From Microbacterium oxydans (GTDB taxonomy: Bacteria; Actinomycetota; Actinomycetes; Actinomycetales; Microbacteriaceae), in the NCBI RefSeq assembly GCF_026559675.1, contig NZ_CP092891.1:434001-498000 (forward strand): 64,000 nt of DNA. The letters are read 5' to 3'. The notes below the pieces were generated by a model that made no database searches, had not been told where the DNA came from, and was given only the letters and a program-made list of their open reading frames with translations. The translations under genes and the position numbers were made by a program. Of this stretch, positions 50,248 to 58,706 are shown one piece after another (the stretch's first letter is position 1; each line of letters begins with the position of its first letter).

Positions 50248-51021
50248 TCAGCGCCGAGCGACCACCAGCGGCACCCCGGTCGTCGGGTGCGGGAACACGT
50301 CGACGGCCTGCCCGTAGACCTGCTCGATCCGCTCGGCCGTGAGCACCTCCGCCGCCGTGCCCGTCGCCGACACCCGGCCGTCGGCGAGCAGCGTGACCCG
50401 GTCGGCGTGCGCGAGCGCGGCGTTGAGGTCGTGTAGCACGATCGCCACCGCGATCCCGGCATCCGCACGACCGCGGATCAGTCGCATGACGTCTTCGTGA
50501 TGCTTGAGGTCGAGCGCCGCAGTGGGTTCGTCGAGGAGCAGGATGCCGGTGCTCTGGGCGATCACCCGGGCGAGGGCGACGCGTGCGCGCTCGCCGCCGG
50601 AGAGGGACGGGACCGCGCGAGCTCCGAGTGCGGTGACCTCGGTCTGCGCCATCGCGGACGCCACCAGGTCGTCGTCCTCCTCGGCGGCGGGGGTCCGGGC
50701 CCACGGCGTGCGCCCCATGCGCACGACCTGCTCGGCGCTGAAGGGGAACGTGACGGTGTTCTCCTGCAGGAGCACGGCGCGCTGCTGGGCGAGGGTGCGC
50801 GGCTTGACCCGGTCGATCGATCCGCCGTCGATCTCGACGGCTCCCGCCTGTGCGGTCACGTCGCCGGCGAGCACGCCGAACAGGGTGGACTTGCCGGCGC
50901 CGTTGGGGCCGACGAGCGCGTGGATCTCTCCGGCGTGGATCTCGATGGACGCGTCGTCGAGGATCGTCCGTCCTTCGCCGACGCGCACGGTGAGCCCCGC
51001 CCCGCGGAGCCGGACGCTCAT
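50248..51021 (-). CDS. hmuV: heme ABC transporter ATP-binding protein HmuV
   Basis: 257-aa ATPase of the FecE/HmuV type. Walker A is GPNGAGKST, the Q-loop is AVLLQENTVTFPF, the signature is LSGGERARVALARV, Walker B is ILLLDEPTAALD and the switch is LHDLNAAL. Start ATG 51021 overlaps the permease stop (ATGA); ATG 51027 is an alternative. It is the third gene of hmuTUV and powers heme uptake. Confidence 0.93.
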   Translation of the reverse strand: MSVRLRGAGLTVRVGEGRTILDDASIEIHAGEIHALVGPNGAGKSTLFGVLAGDVTAQAGAVEIDGGSIDRVKPRTLAQQRAVLLQENTVTFPFSAEQVVRMGRTPWARTPAAEEDDDLVASAMAQTEVTALGARAVPSLSGGERARVALARVIAQSTGILLLDEPTAALDLKHHEDVMRLIRGRADAGIAVAIVLHDLNAALAHADRVTLLADGRVSATGTAAEVLTAERIEQVYGQAVDVFPHPTTGVPLVVARR

Positions 51022-52091
51022 GCCCATCCTCCCGAGCGGCGACGTGTGCGCACGAGCAGCCAGAGGAAGAAGGGCCCACCCACGAGAGAGGTGATCATGC
51101 CGATCGGCAGGTCGGCGAGCGGGACGGCCGTGCGCGCCACGAGGTCGGCGACGGCGATGAGCAGCGCGCCGCCCAGGGCCGAGGCGATCACGAGCGGCAG
51201 ATGCGCCGGGCCGATCATCATGCGCATGAGGTGCGGCACGACGAGCCCCGCGAATCCGATGATCCCGGCGAAGGCGACGGCCGCGCACACCAGGAGGGCG
51301 ACCGTCACGATGACGACGATCCGCAGCAGCTCGACGTTGACGCCCAGGTGTCGGGCGGTGCGCTCGCCGAGGGCGAAGAGATCGAGACCGGGAGCCACGA
51401 TCAGCGCGACGACGACGCCGATGAGGACCAGTGGCGCGACGAGCTGGATGTTCGACCACAGGGCGCCGTTCAGCGAGCCCAACTGCCAGAACACGATCTG
51501 CTCGCGGGTCGACGTGGTGCCGAGGAACGTGAAGAAGGCCATGCCGGCGCCGGCGATCGCATTGATCGCGATGCCCGTGAGCAGCAGGGTCACGACCTCG
51601 GTGCGTCCGCCGGATCGGCTGATGAAGTACACCGAGAACACCGCGACGAGTCCGCCGAGGAAGGCGAAGGCGGGCGTGGTCCACATCCCGAAGGTCGCGA
51701 GTCCGAACGTGATGCTCGCCGCGGCCCCGAGAGCGGCACCCGAGGAGACGCCGACGACACCGGCATCCGCCAGCGGGTTGCCGAAGATCGCCTGCATGAG
51801 GACGCCCGAGACGGCCAGGGCGGCGCCGACGAGCAGCCCGAGCGCGATGCGCGGCATCCGCAGGTTGAAGATCACGCCGTAGTCGGTGGCGGCCGTCGGC
51901 GCCCATGCGGTGTCGACGCCGATGCCGCGCAGCAGCACGCCGACGAGCGCCGTGGGGGAGAGGTCGTACTGCCCGCTCGTGATGGAGATGACGCAGGTGA
52001 CCATCAGGGCGATGACCAGGCCGACCGTCACGAGCGCGAACCGCAGCCCCCGGTGCCTCGTCGGTGTCGGGGTGACGACCTCGCCGGTCAC
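51018..52091 (-). CDS. hmuU: heme ABC transporter permease HmuU (FecCD family)
   Basis: 357-aa FecCD/BtuC-type permease with about ten helices. Signatures are RMPRIALGLLVGAALAVSGVLMQ, NPLADAGVVGVSSGAALG, and the coupling helix near LGVNVELLRI. It overlaps hmuT and hmuV by 4 nt each. The homodimer forms the heme channel. Confidence 0.94.
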   Translation of the reverse strand: MTGEVVTPTPTRHRGLRFALVTVGLVIALMVTCVISITSGQYDLSPTALVGVLLRGIGVDTAWAPTAATDYGVIFNLRMPRIALGLLVGAALAVSGVLMQAIFGNPLADAGVVGVSSGAALGAAASITFGLATFGMWTTPAFAFLGGLVAVFSVYFISRSGGRTEVVTLLLTGIAINAIAGAGMAFFTFLGTTSTREQIVFWQLGSLNGALWSNIQLVAPLVLIGVVVALIVAPGLDLFALGERTARHLGVNVELLRIVVIVTVALLVCAAVAFAGIIGFAGLVVPHLMRMMIGPAHLPLVIASALGGALLIAVADLVARTAVPLADLPIGMITSLVGGPFFLWLLVRTRRRSGGWA

Positions 52092-53194
52092 TTCGCCGGC
52101 TCGGGGGCGTACAGGGCGCGGGCGAGAGCGCCGATGACGTCGGCCGTGCGGGGGCCGAAGCTCAGGATCTCGGCGTCGGCCATGTCGATCACACGACGGT
52201 TCGCCCCGGCCGGGGTCTCGGCGACGGCCGGGATCCGTTCGATGAGCCCGTCGATGCCGCCGACCGACTCGAGTCCGTCGGTCATCATCACGAGCACGTC
52301 CGGCCGCGCGGCGACGAGGGCCTCCGCGGTCATCGGCTTCATGCCCTCCCAGCCGATCTCGGCCGCGACGTCCACGCCGCCGACCGCGTCGATGAGCGAG
52401 TCCGCCCCCGAGTCCTCGCCGAAGATGTAGTACACGTTGGCGCTGCCTCGCACGTAGAGGAAGAGCATCCGTGCCCGGTCGGCCTCATCCGCGGGCACGA
52501 CCTCGGCGATCTCCGCGAGCGTCTCGTCGACCGAGGCGTCGAGACGCTCGATGAGCGCCTCCCCGCGGCTGGGCACGCCGAGCGCGGTCGCGATCTCGGT
52601 CACCAGCTCGTCCGTGGTGTCGAGCCGGCGGTCGCCGGAGATCACGACGACCGCGATGCCGGCGTCGCGGAGCTGCTGCCGCACCTCCTTCGGGCCGATG
52701 GTCGTGTCCGTCAGGACCACGGTCGGGGCGAGCTCGAGGATGGCCTCGGCGTTGAGCGTGTGGCCGGTCTTCGTGACGACGGGCAGATCCTCGGTCCCGG
52801 CGAACACGGTGGAGGAGTCGCGGCCGACGACCTGGTCGCCCAGGCCGAGCGCGAAGACCGTCGAGGCGATCGTGCCGGAGATGTCGATGGGGAGGATGCG
52901 GTCGACATCGGTGATCTCGATCTCGCGGCCCTCGCTGTCGGTCACGTCCACCGGCAGCTGCGGAGCGGTGTCGTCGTCGACGGGCACGATCGCGTGGCTC
53001 GACAGGCAGGCGGTGGAGGGGCCCTGGTATCCGCGCACGTCGTCGATGAGGTCCAACGACGCGAGCGGCGTGGTGGCCTGCGGGCAGGTGTCCTCCGCCG
53101 CGGCGGGAGGTGCGGCGGTGGCTCCCGGCTCTGCGCAGGCGGTGAGGCCGACGGCGAGAGCGGCGACGAAGACGAGGGCGAGAACGCGACGCAT
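52088..53194 (-). CDS. hmuT: heme ABC transporter substrate-binding lipoprotein HmuT
   Basis: 368-aa heme receptor anchored by a lipobox (LTAC, Cys20). It belongs to the cluster-A periplasmic binding proteins (DRILPIDISGTIASTVFALGLGDQVVGRD, VVISGDRRLDTTDELV). Heme ligands in corynebacterial HmuT are a His and a Tyr. Candidates here are the His of TKTGHTLNAE and a Tyr in LFLYVRGSANVYYIFGEDSG. Its start codon overlaps the end of an iron box, placing the operon under iron control. Confidence 0.93.
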   Translation of the reverse strand: MRRVLALVFVAALAVGLTACAEPGATAAPPAAAEDTCPQATTPLASLDLIDDVRGYQGPSTACLSSHAIVPVDDDTAPQLPVDVTDSEGREIEITDVDRILPIDISGTIASTVFALGLGDQVVGRDSSTVFAGTEDLPVVTKTGHTLNAEAILELAPTVVLTDTTIGPKEVRQQLRDAGIAVVVISGDRRLDTTDELVTEIATALGVPSRGEALIERLDASVDETLAEIAEVVPADEADRARMLFLYVRGSANVYYIFGEDSGADSLIDAVGGVDVAAEIGWEGMKPMTAEALVAARPDVLVMMTDGLESVGGIDGLIERIPAVAETPAGANRRVIDMADAEILSFGPRTADVIGALARALYAPEPAK

Positions 53195-53212
53195 TAGGCA
53201 AGGCTATCCTAA
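53194..53212 (-). promoter_or_regulatory. DtxR/IdeR iron box of hmuTUV
   Basis: TTAGGCAAGGCTATCCTAA is close to the 19-bp DtxR/IdeR consensus (TTAGGTTAGGCTAACCTAA). It begins at the first base of the hmuT start codon and covers a minus-strand -10-like TAGGAT. Iron-loaded DtxR would block transcription, so the operon should be induced by iron starvation. Confidence 0.88.
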
Positions 53213-53262
53213 AACTTGACGTGCGCCGATCCGCACCTCTACGCTCTGGATTGGTGGCTTGC

Positions 53263-53281
53263 TTAGCTAAGCCTAACCAAA
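53263..53281 (+). promoter_or_regulatory. DtxR/IdeR iron box of the HtaA gene
   Basis: TTAGCTAAGCCTAACCAAA matches the iron-box consensus at about 15 of 19 positions and contains the perfect palindrome GCTTAGCTAAGC at its left side. It is located about 77 nt before the htaA start and directed to that gene. The two boxes are 50 nt apart. Confidence 0.78.
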
Positions 53282-53357
53282 ACCCTACCTTCGCCCGACT
53301 GCATTGCGGCACCGCCGGCACGCGTGCTCTTCAGCGTGCCCGGAGCCGTGGAGAATC

Positions 53358-56300
53358 GTGAACGCCACAGCCACAGCATCCACAGGGGGCGCACGCATAC
53401 GCGTGCTGCTCGCCGCCTTCGTCTCCTTCCTCCTCATCGCCGCCGGTGCGGTGATCGTCCCGCCCGCGCACGCCGCGGGCGCCTCGATCGCGACCACCGT
53501 CGCCTCCGCCGGGGCATCCGGCGTGAGCGTGCAGGTGCAGGCGAACGGGCTGCCCGATGTCGAGGGCGCGTACGCGGCTCTCATCGTGAAGGGCACCGAG
53601 TCCGGACTCAGCGGCAACGGCGGCTACGCGGCATTCGTGATGCCGACGGTCGCCGGAGGGGCGAGCACGTTCACCCTCGACGCGCAGGCCGGCTCGCTGG
53701 ACAGGACGAAGGCGTACGAGGTTCTGGTCTGGCAGAAGCACTCGAACCCGAGCGAGACCACGATCTACGGCCGCGGCGACGTCGCCGTGTCGGCCGGTCA
53801 GTGGGATGCCGTGTTCGGACCGCTCCCGACCGAACCGGGCGAGACGGACCCCGGCACCGACCCCGGCGAGACCGACCCCGGCACGGACCCGGGCGAGACC
53901 GATCCCGGAACCGACCCGGGTGAGACCGATCCCGGAACCGACCCGGGCGAGACCGACCCCGGCACGGACCCGGGTGAGACCACCCCGACCACCCCGTCGA
54001 TCACGGTGTTCCTGGCCGACGGCACCACGCCCGCGGCTGGCTCCGCTCTCAAGGCCGGCGACAAGGTCGTCGTGAAGGGCTCGGGTTACGACCCGGCGGC
54101 GAACCTCGGAACCGAGGGTCGCGGCGTGCCGATCCCGAAGCATCTGCCGCAGGGCACGTATGTCGTGTTCGGCAACTTCGCCTCGTCGTGGCAGCCGTCC
54201 ACCGGTGCCGCATCGGCGACCCGCTCCGTCGGATCGCAGGTGTGGGCGCTCTCCGAGGGCGTGCTGAACCAGGTTCCCGCGCAGTACCAGGGCGCGATCC
54301 GCTCGCAGTGGGTCGACATCGCCGCGGACGGCACCTTCCAGGCGACCCTCACCCTGAAGGATGCCGCAGCGGCCCCGGGCGCGTACGGCGTCTACACCTA
54401 CGCGGCCGGCGGCGTGGTCAACGCCGCCCAGGAGCGCAGTGTCGCCCTGAACTACACCGAGACCGCCCTCGCCTCCGCGGCCGTGAAGTCCGCGACCGCG
54501 AAGGACGGGCTCACCGTCACCGCATCCGGTTCGAAGCTGGGCGCCATCACGGGCGCGTACGTCGCGGTGATCGAGAAGGGCACCGAGGCGGACGTGACCG
54601 GCAGCGGCGGGTTCCTCGCGATGCAGTACGTGCGACCGATCTCCGGGGGCGTGTTCAGCGTCGACCTGACGGCTGCGGCCGACAAGCTCGACCGCACGAA
54701 GGCCTACGAGGTCATCGTGTGGAAGCAGCACACGAACCCCGACGCGAGCACCATCTACGCCCGTTCGACGATCACCATCACCGACGCGCAGTGGGAGACC
54801 CTGCAACCCGCGCCGCTCACCCCGTCGATCGAGGTGTTCCTGGCCGACGGCACGACCCCGGCCGGAGCGACGGCTCTCAAGGCCGGCGACAAGGTCGTCG
54901 TGAAGGGCTCGGGCTACGACCCCACGGCGAATGTCGGCGGACGCGGGGTTCCGATCCCGAAGGACCTCCCGCAGGGCACGTATGTCGTCTTCGGCAACTT
55001 CGCCTCGGCGTGGCAGCCGTCCACCGGTGCCGCGTCGTCGACCCGGTCGGTGGCGGCACAGGTGTGGGCGCTCTCCGAGGGCGTGCTGAACCAGGTCCCC
55101 GCGCAGTATCAGGGTGCGATCCGCTCGCAGTGGGTCGACATCGCCGCGGACGGCACCTTCCAGGCGACCCTCACCCTGAAGGACGCGGCCGCGGCCCCGG
55201 GTGCCTACGGCGTCTACACCTACGCGGCCGGCGGTGTGGTCAACGCCGCCCAGGAGCGCAGCGTCGCCCTGAACTACGGCAACGCCGCGGGCCTCACGGC
55301 CACGGTGAAGGCGGCGACGGCGAAGGACGGTCTGACCGTCACGGCGGAGGCGTCGAAGCTCGGCGCGATCACCGGTGCGTACGCCGCCCTGATCGAGAAG
55401 GGCACCGAGGCGGACGTGACCGCCGGCGGCGGCTTCCTCGCGATGCAGTACGTGCAGAAGATCACCGACGGCGCGTTCAGCGTCGACCTGACGGCTGCGG
55501 CCGACAAGCTCGACCGCACGAAGTCGTACGAGGTGATCGTGTGGAAGCAGCACACGATGCCCGCCGCGGACACCATCTACGCGCGCTCGACCGTGCCGGT
55601 CAGCGAAGAGCAGTGGAACGCGATCCTCCCGGAGGGTCCGGCGCTCGGGGCGACCGTGAAGACGGCGACGGCGAAGGACGGTCTGACCGTCACGGCGGCG
55701 GCCTCGAAGCTCGGTGACATCCCCGGCGCGTACGTCGCGCTGATCGAGAAGGGCACCGAGGGGGAGGTGACCGCCGGTGCCGGGTTCCTCGCGATGCAGT
55801 ACGTGCAGAAGGTCACCTTCGGCGCCTTCGCGGTCGACCTCACGACGGCGGCGAAGAACCTCGACCGCACGAAGTCGTACGAGGTGATCGTGTGGAAGCA
55901 GCACACGACGCCGGATGCCGACACCATCTACGCCCGTGGCGACGTGACGATCACGGACGCCCAATGGCGCGCGCTGTTCGGCGAGAAGCCCACGGACCCG
56001 AAGCCGCCGACGAAGCCGACGACCCCGCCGGCGAGCGTTCCCGGTGGCTCCCTCCGCTGGGCGATCTCCTCCTCGTTCGTGAACTACGTCACGGGCGGCA
56101 TCGCGCAGGGATCGATCGCGGTCTCCGACGGGGCGACCCGATCGGGCGGACAGTTCCAGTTCGGACAGACGGTCGGCGGCGACTACGACCGGGCGACCGG
56201 CCTGGGCAGCGTCGTGTACCGCGGGTCGGTGCGGTTCACCGGACACCACGGTGTGCTCGACGTCACGGTCTCGAACCCGCAGATCCGCATCACCTCGACG

Positions 56301-57581
56301 GGCGCCGCGACCCTGTACGTGACGAGCGGCGGCGCCCAGGTGCCGTTCGCGACGCTCGACCTCTCGCGGTCCGCGCGCATCACGGCCAACGGCGCGGTGA
56401 CGTACACCGCCGCTCCCGCGTCGCTGACGGCCGCCGGACGCGACAGGGTCCTGGCGGGCTACTCGACCGATCTCAACCCGGTCACGTTCACGATCGGCTC
56501 CGTCGCGGCGGCTCCGGCCGGGACGACGGGCACAGTGGCTGCGGCCGTCGTGAAGCCCAAGACGACCCTGCCGGCCACCCCGCCGGCATCCGAGGGCATC
56601 GACATCGACGCGGACAACCTCGCGGCGCTCGAGTCCGGGCAGTCGGCGACCATCTCCGCCCCGGGCTTCCAGGCCGGCGAAGAGGGCATCAAGGTCGTCG
56701 TGTACTCGACGCCCGTGCTGCTCGGAACCGTGACCGCCGACTCCGCGGGTGTCGCGACCTGGTCGGGAACGCTCCCCGCGGGCCTCGAGGACGGCGCGCA
56801 CACGCTGACCCTGCAGGGATCGGTCGACCGCGGTCTGACGTTCACGCTGAACCGCGCGCAGACTCTGATCGGGGCCTGCACGGTGGAGGGCGCCACGCTC
56901 AAGTGGGGCTACAAGGAGTCGTTCCGCACCTATATCGAGGGCATCGCGAAGGGCGGCTGGACGCTGACCGACGTGGCCTACGAGTACCCGGACTACGTGT
57001 GGGAGAACGGCACCGGATCGTTCGACGACAAGGCCCTCACCGGCCTCGTCTCCTTCGGCGGGAGCATCACGTTCACGGGCCATGACGGCGCGCTGAACAC
57101 GACCCTCGCGAATGCCGGCGTCGAGCTCGCCGGCGACAAGGGCTACCTCGTGTTCGACGTGACCGGCACCACGCAGGGCGGCGAGAGCATCGACCAGAAG
57201 GGCGTCCGCCTCGCGGAGTTCGCCCTCGGAGACGCCGCGGTCGTCGACGGGAAGCTCACGCTCGACGCGATCCCGGCCACGCTGACCGACGCGGGAGCGG
57301 CCGCGTTCGGCACCTACGCCGCCGGCGAGGCACTCGACCCGGTCACGGCGGTCATCCCGGTGAACGCCGACTGCGGCGTCGCCGAGGAGAAGCCGGATGC
57401 CGAGCCGGAGGTCGCCGCGGCGGTCACCGCCGAGACCGAGCCGGCGGAGTCCGAGGGTGCGCCGGTGTGGCCGTGGATCGTGGGCGGGCTGGTGGTCGTG
57501 GCGCTCGCGGCGACCGGCGGCGTGCTGATCGCGCGTCGCAACCGGAAGGACGAGACGGCCGAGACGACGACCGAGGTCTGA
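53358..57581 (+). CDS. htaA: giant HtaA-domain heme-binding surface protein
   Basis: About 1407 aa. Signal peptide to about residue 38 (PPAHA). Module A (about 41-160); five ETDPGTDPG repeats (162-206); module B (214-365); A (371-481); B (490-641); A (643-756); A (762-873); Pro/Thr linker; HtaA domain 1 (897-1052); an Ig-like domain (1073-1172); HtaA domain 2 (1173-1336); C-terminal membrane helix (1370-1395) with basic stop. Both HtaA domains keep the Tyr in F(V/R)(N/T)Y and the His in FTGH, positions used for heme in corynebacterial HtaA. GTG start at 53358 with GGAGA nearby. Divergent from hmuTUV, both with iron boxes: it should capture heme outside and hand it to HmuT. Confidence 0.92.
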   Translation: MNATATASTGGARIRVLLAAFVSFLLIAAGAVIVPPAHAAGASIATTVASAGASGVSVQVQANGLPDVEGAYAALIVKGTESGLSGNGGYAAFVMPTVAGGASTFTLDAQAGSLDRTKAYEVLVWQKHSNPSETTIYGRGDVAVSAGQWDAVFGPLPTEPGETDPGTDPGETDPGTDPGETDPGTDPGETDPGTDPGETDPGTDPGETTPTTPSITVFLADGTTPAAGSALKAGDKVVVKGSGYDPAANLGTEGRGVPIPKHLPQGTYVVFGNFASSWQPSTGAASATRSVGSQVWALSEGVLNQVPAQYQGAIRSQWVDIAADGTFQATLTLKDAAAAPGAYGVYTYAAGGVVNAAQERSVALNYTETALASAAVKSATAKDGLTVTASGSKLGAITGAYVAVIEKGTEADVTGSGGFLAMQYVRPISGGVFSVDLTAAADKLDRTKAYEVIVWKQHTNPDASTIYARSTITITDAQWETLQPAPLTPSIEVFLADGTTPAGATALKAGDKVVVKGSGYDPTANVGGRGVPIPKDLPQGTYVVFGNFASAWQPSTGAASSTRSVAAQVWALSEGVLNQVPAQYQGAIRSQWVDIAADGTFQATLTLKDAAAAPGAYGVYTYAAGGVVNAAQERSVALNYGNAAGLTATVKAATAKDGLTVTAEASKLGAITGAYAALIEKGTEADVTAGGGFLAMQYVQKITDGAFSVDLTAAADKLDRTKSYEVIVWKQHTMPAADTIYARSTVPVSEEQWNAILPEGPALGATVKTATAKDGLTVTAAASKLGDIPGAYVALIEKGTEGEVTAGAGFLAMQYVQKVTFGAFAVDLTTAAKNLDRTKSYEVIVWKQHTTPDADTIYARGDVTITDAQWRALFGEKPTDPKPPTKPTTPPASVPGGSLRWAISSSFVNYVTGGIAQGSIAVSDGATRSGGQFQFGQTVGGDYDRATGLGSVVYRGSVRFTGHHGVLDVTVSNPQIRITSTGAATLYVTSGGAQVPFATLDLSRSARITANGAVTYTAAPASLTAAGRDRVLAGYSTDLNPVTFTIGSVAAAPAGTTGTVAAAVVKPKTTLPATPPASEGIDIDADNLAALESGQSATISAPGFQAGEEGIKVVVYSTPVLLGTVTADSAGVATWSGTLPAGLEDGAHTLTLQGSVDRGLTFTLNRAQTLIGACTVEGATLKWGYKESFRTYIEGIAKGGWTLTDVAYEYPDYVWENGTGSFDDKALTGLVSFGGSITFTGHDGALNTTLANAGVELAGDKGYLVFDVTGTTQGGESIDQKGVRLAEFALGDAAVVDGKLTLDAIPATLTDAGAAAFGTYAAGEALDPVTAVIPVNADCGVAEEKPDAEPEVAAAVTAETEPAESEGAPVWPWIVGGLVVVALAATGGVLIARRNRKDETAETTTEV
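53841..53975 (+). repeat. five 27-bp repeats encoding ETDPGTDPG
   Basis: Five in-frame nonapeptide repeats inside the HtaA protein form a flexible acidic Pro/Gly linker between the first module and the rest. Near-identical units make this a site of likely copy-number variation. Confidence 0.93.
53998..55620 (+). repeat. tandem duplication of an 828-bp module pair in htaA
   Basis: The B+A module pair at about 53998-54805 is repeated at about 54826-55620 with an offset of 828 nt and very high nucleotide identity; for example AAGGCCGGCGACAAGGTCGT occurs at 54051 and 54879. A further A module follows at 55642-55975. The duplication looks recent relative to the divergence of the first A module. 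Confidence 0.88.
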
Positions 57582-57596
57582 GTCGAGGCACATGAC

Positions 57597-57635
57597 GAAC
57601 GGCCCTTCCCGCGGCGGACGCGGGAAGGGCCGTTC
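57597..57635 (+). terminator. intrinsic terminator after htaA
   Basis: Perfect 16-bp stem (GAACGGCCCTTCCCGC, 7-nt loop, GCGGGAAGGGCCGTTC), 16 nt past the stop codon. No U-tract follows, as is usual in high-GC actinobacteria. Confidence 0.85.
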
Positions 57636-57693
57636 CTCGTCCGCTGTCCGGACCCCGGTGCACGGCACCGCCCGGCGGTGGGACAATGGAGGC

Positions 57694-58011
57694 ATGGCCC
57701 CCACCGATTCCCACCAGACCGTCGAAGCTACCGTGCGCCGTGTGCCGCGGTACGGCGTGCTCATGGGCATCGGCGTCGTGGTCGGCGTCATCGCGGCCGG
57801 CATCCTCACCTGGATCGGCAGCTACGAGGAGTCCCAGGCGCTCGACGTCGTCTACCCTCCCGGACAGGTCTTCGGCTTCCTGCTGCTGTGGACCGTGCCG
57901 ATCGGCCTCGCCCTCGGCGGCGTCGTCGGGCTCATCCTCGAGCGGATCGCGCGCCGGCACGACCGCATCGTGCGGGTCGACCGCGAGACCGTCGTCGACG
58001 ACGAGGACTGA
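57694..58011 (+). CDS. small two-helix membrane protein
   Basis: 105 aa. Transmembrane helices at about residues 20-40 (GVLMGIGVVVGVIAAGILTW) and 58-80 (VFGFLLLWTVPIGLALGGVVGLIL), with a charged C-terminus (ARRHDRIVRVDRE). Unrecognised function. ATG 57694 is preceded by GACAATGGAGGC, i.e. a -10-like GACAAT at 6 nt. It is convergent with the next gene, 3 nt apart. Confidence 0.8.
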   Translation: MAPTDSHQTVEATVRRVPRYGVLMGIGVVVGVIAAGILTWIGSYEESQALDVVYPPGQVFGFLLLWTVPIGLALGGVVGLILERIARRHDRIVRVDRETVVDDED

Positions 58012-58014
58012 CCG

Positions 58015-58620
58015 CTACGCCAGCTCGGCGATCACCGGACGGATCGCGGCGTCGAACGCCACGACATCGCGGCGGAGGCCGTCGGTCACCGCGACCGTGA
58101 GCGCCCCGATCCACCAGATGCCGCGCTGCGAGAACGGCAGCACCTGCACGTTCAGCTCGAACGAATGCGCGCGGCGGCCGACCTCCCGCTCGAACTCGGC
58201 GATCGCGCTGGCGTAGGCGCGATACGCGTCGCCGCCGGTGTGACTCTTCATCGAGCTCACGTAGCGGTCGTGCGCGGCGTGGGCGTAGAGCAGGGCGGAT
58301 GTCGCCTGCGGGGCGATGGCCGCGGCGAGCTCTTCCGCCCCAGTCGCCGGCAGGGCCACGAGCGTGTCGAACCCGTCGATGAGCTCCAGCGGGACGTCGG
58401 AGGGATGCGCCCGCGGCTCGACCGTCATGTCCCAGTACTCGCGCCACTGCGCCTCGACCGCGGGGGAGGCGTCCGTCGCATCCGGCGCTCGCACGGCCAG
58501 CTCCCGCAGCGAGGGGAGATCCTCCGGAGCGCGGATCCCGAGACGCTGCCGCAGCGCGAGCGCGACGAGCACCGGAACGCTCGCGTCTTCGCGGATGAGC
58601 CACTGGGGCTTGTCGGCCAT
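58015..58620 (-). CDS. conserved actinobacterial protein of unknown function
   Basis: 201-aa soluble, mostly helical protein with no recognised domain. N-terminus KPQWLIREDASVPVLVALAL; conserved-looking aromatic stretch RGIWWIGALTVAVTDGLRRD near the end. The ATG is preceded at 6 nt by TACGAT (58627-58632, minus strand). It is divergent from purM with a gap of 86 nt. Confidence 0.75.
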   Translation of the reverse strand: MADKPQWLIREDASVPVLVALALRQRLGIRAPEDLPSLRELAVRAPDATDASPAVEAQWREYWDMTVEPRAHPSDVPLELIDGFDTLVALPATGAEELAAAIAPQATSALLYAHAAHDRYVSSMKSHTGGDAYRAYASAIAEFEREVGRRAHSFELNVQVLPFSQRGIWWIGALTVAVTDGLRRDVVAFDAAIRPVIAELA

Positions 58621-58706
58621 GGCCCCATCGTAGGCGGCTCGGGGCCCCGGATCCGAGGACCGTCTTCGCGGAGAGTCGGGGCGACTCTGGGCGGTAGGCT
58701 GGAGGC

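Noticed and set aside
53841..53975. Regular 27-bp repeats considered as a CRISPR array
   Set aside because: They are in-frame coding repeats (ETDPGTDPG) without spacers and lack repeat/spacer alternation; no cas genes.
53331..57809. 1492-codon open frame on the minus strand opposite htaA
   Set aside because: Arg/Gly/Val-rich shadow produced by the GC codon bias of the plus-strand gene; no domain, start or ribosome site.
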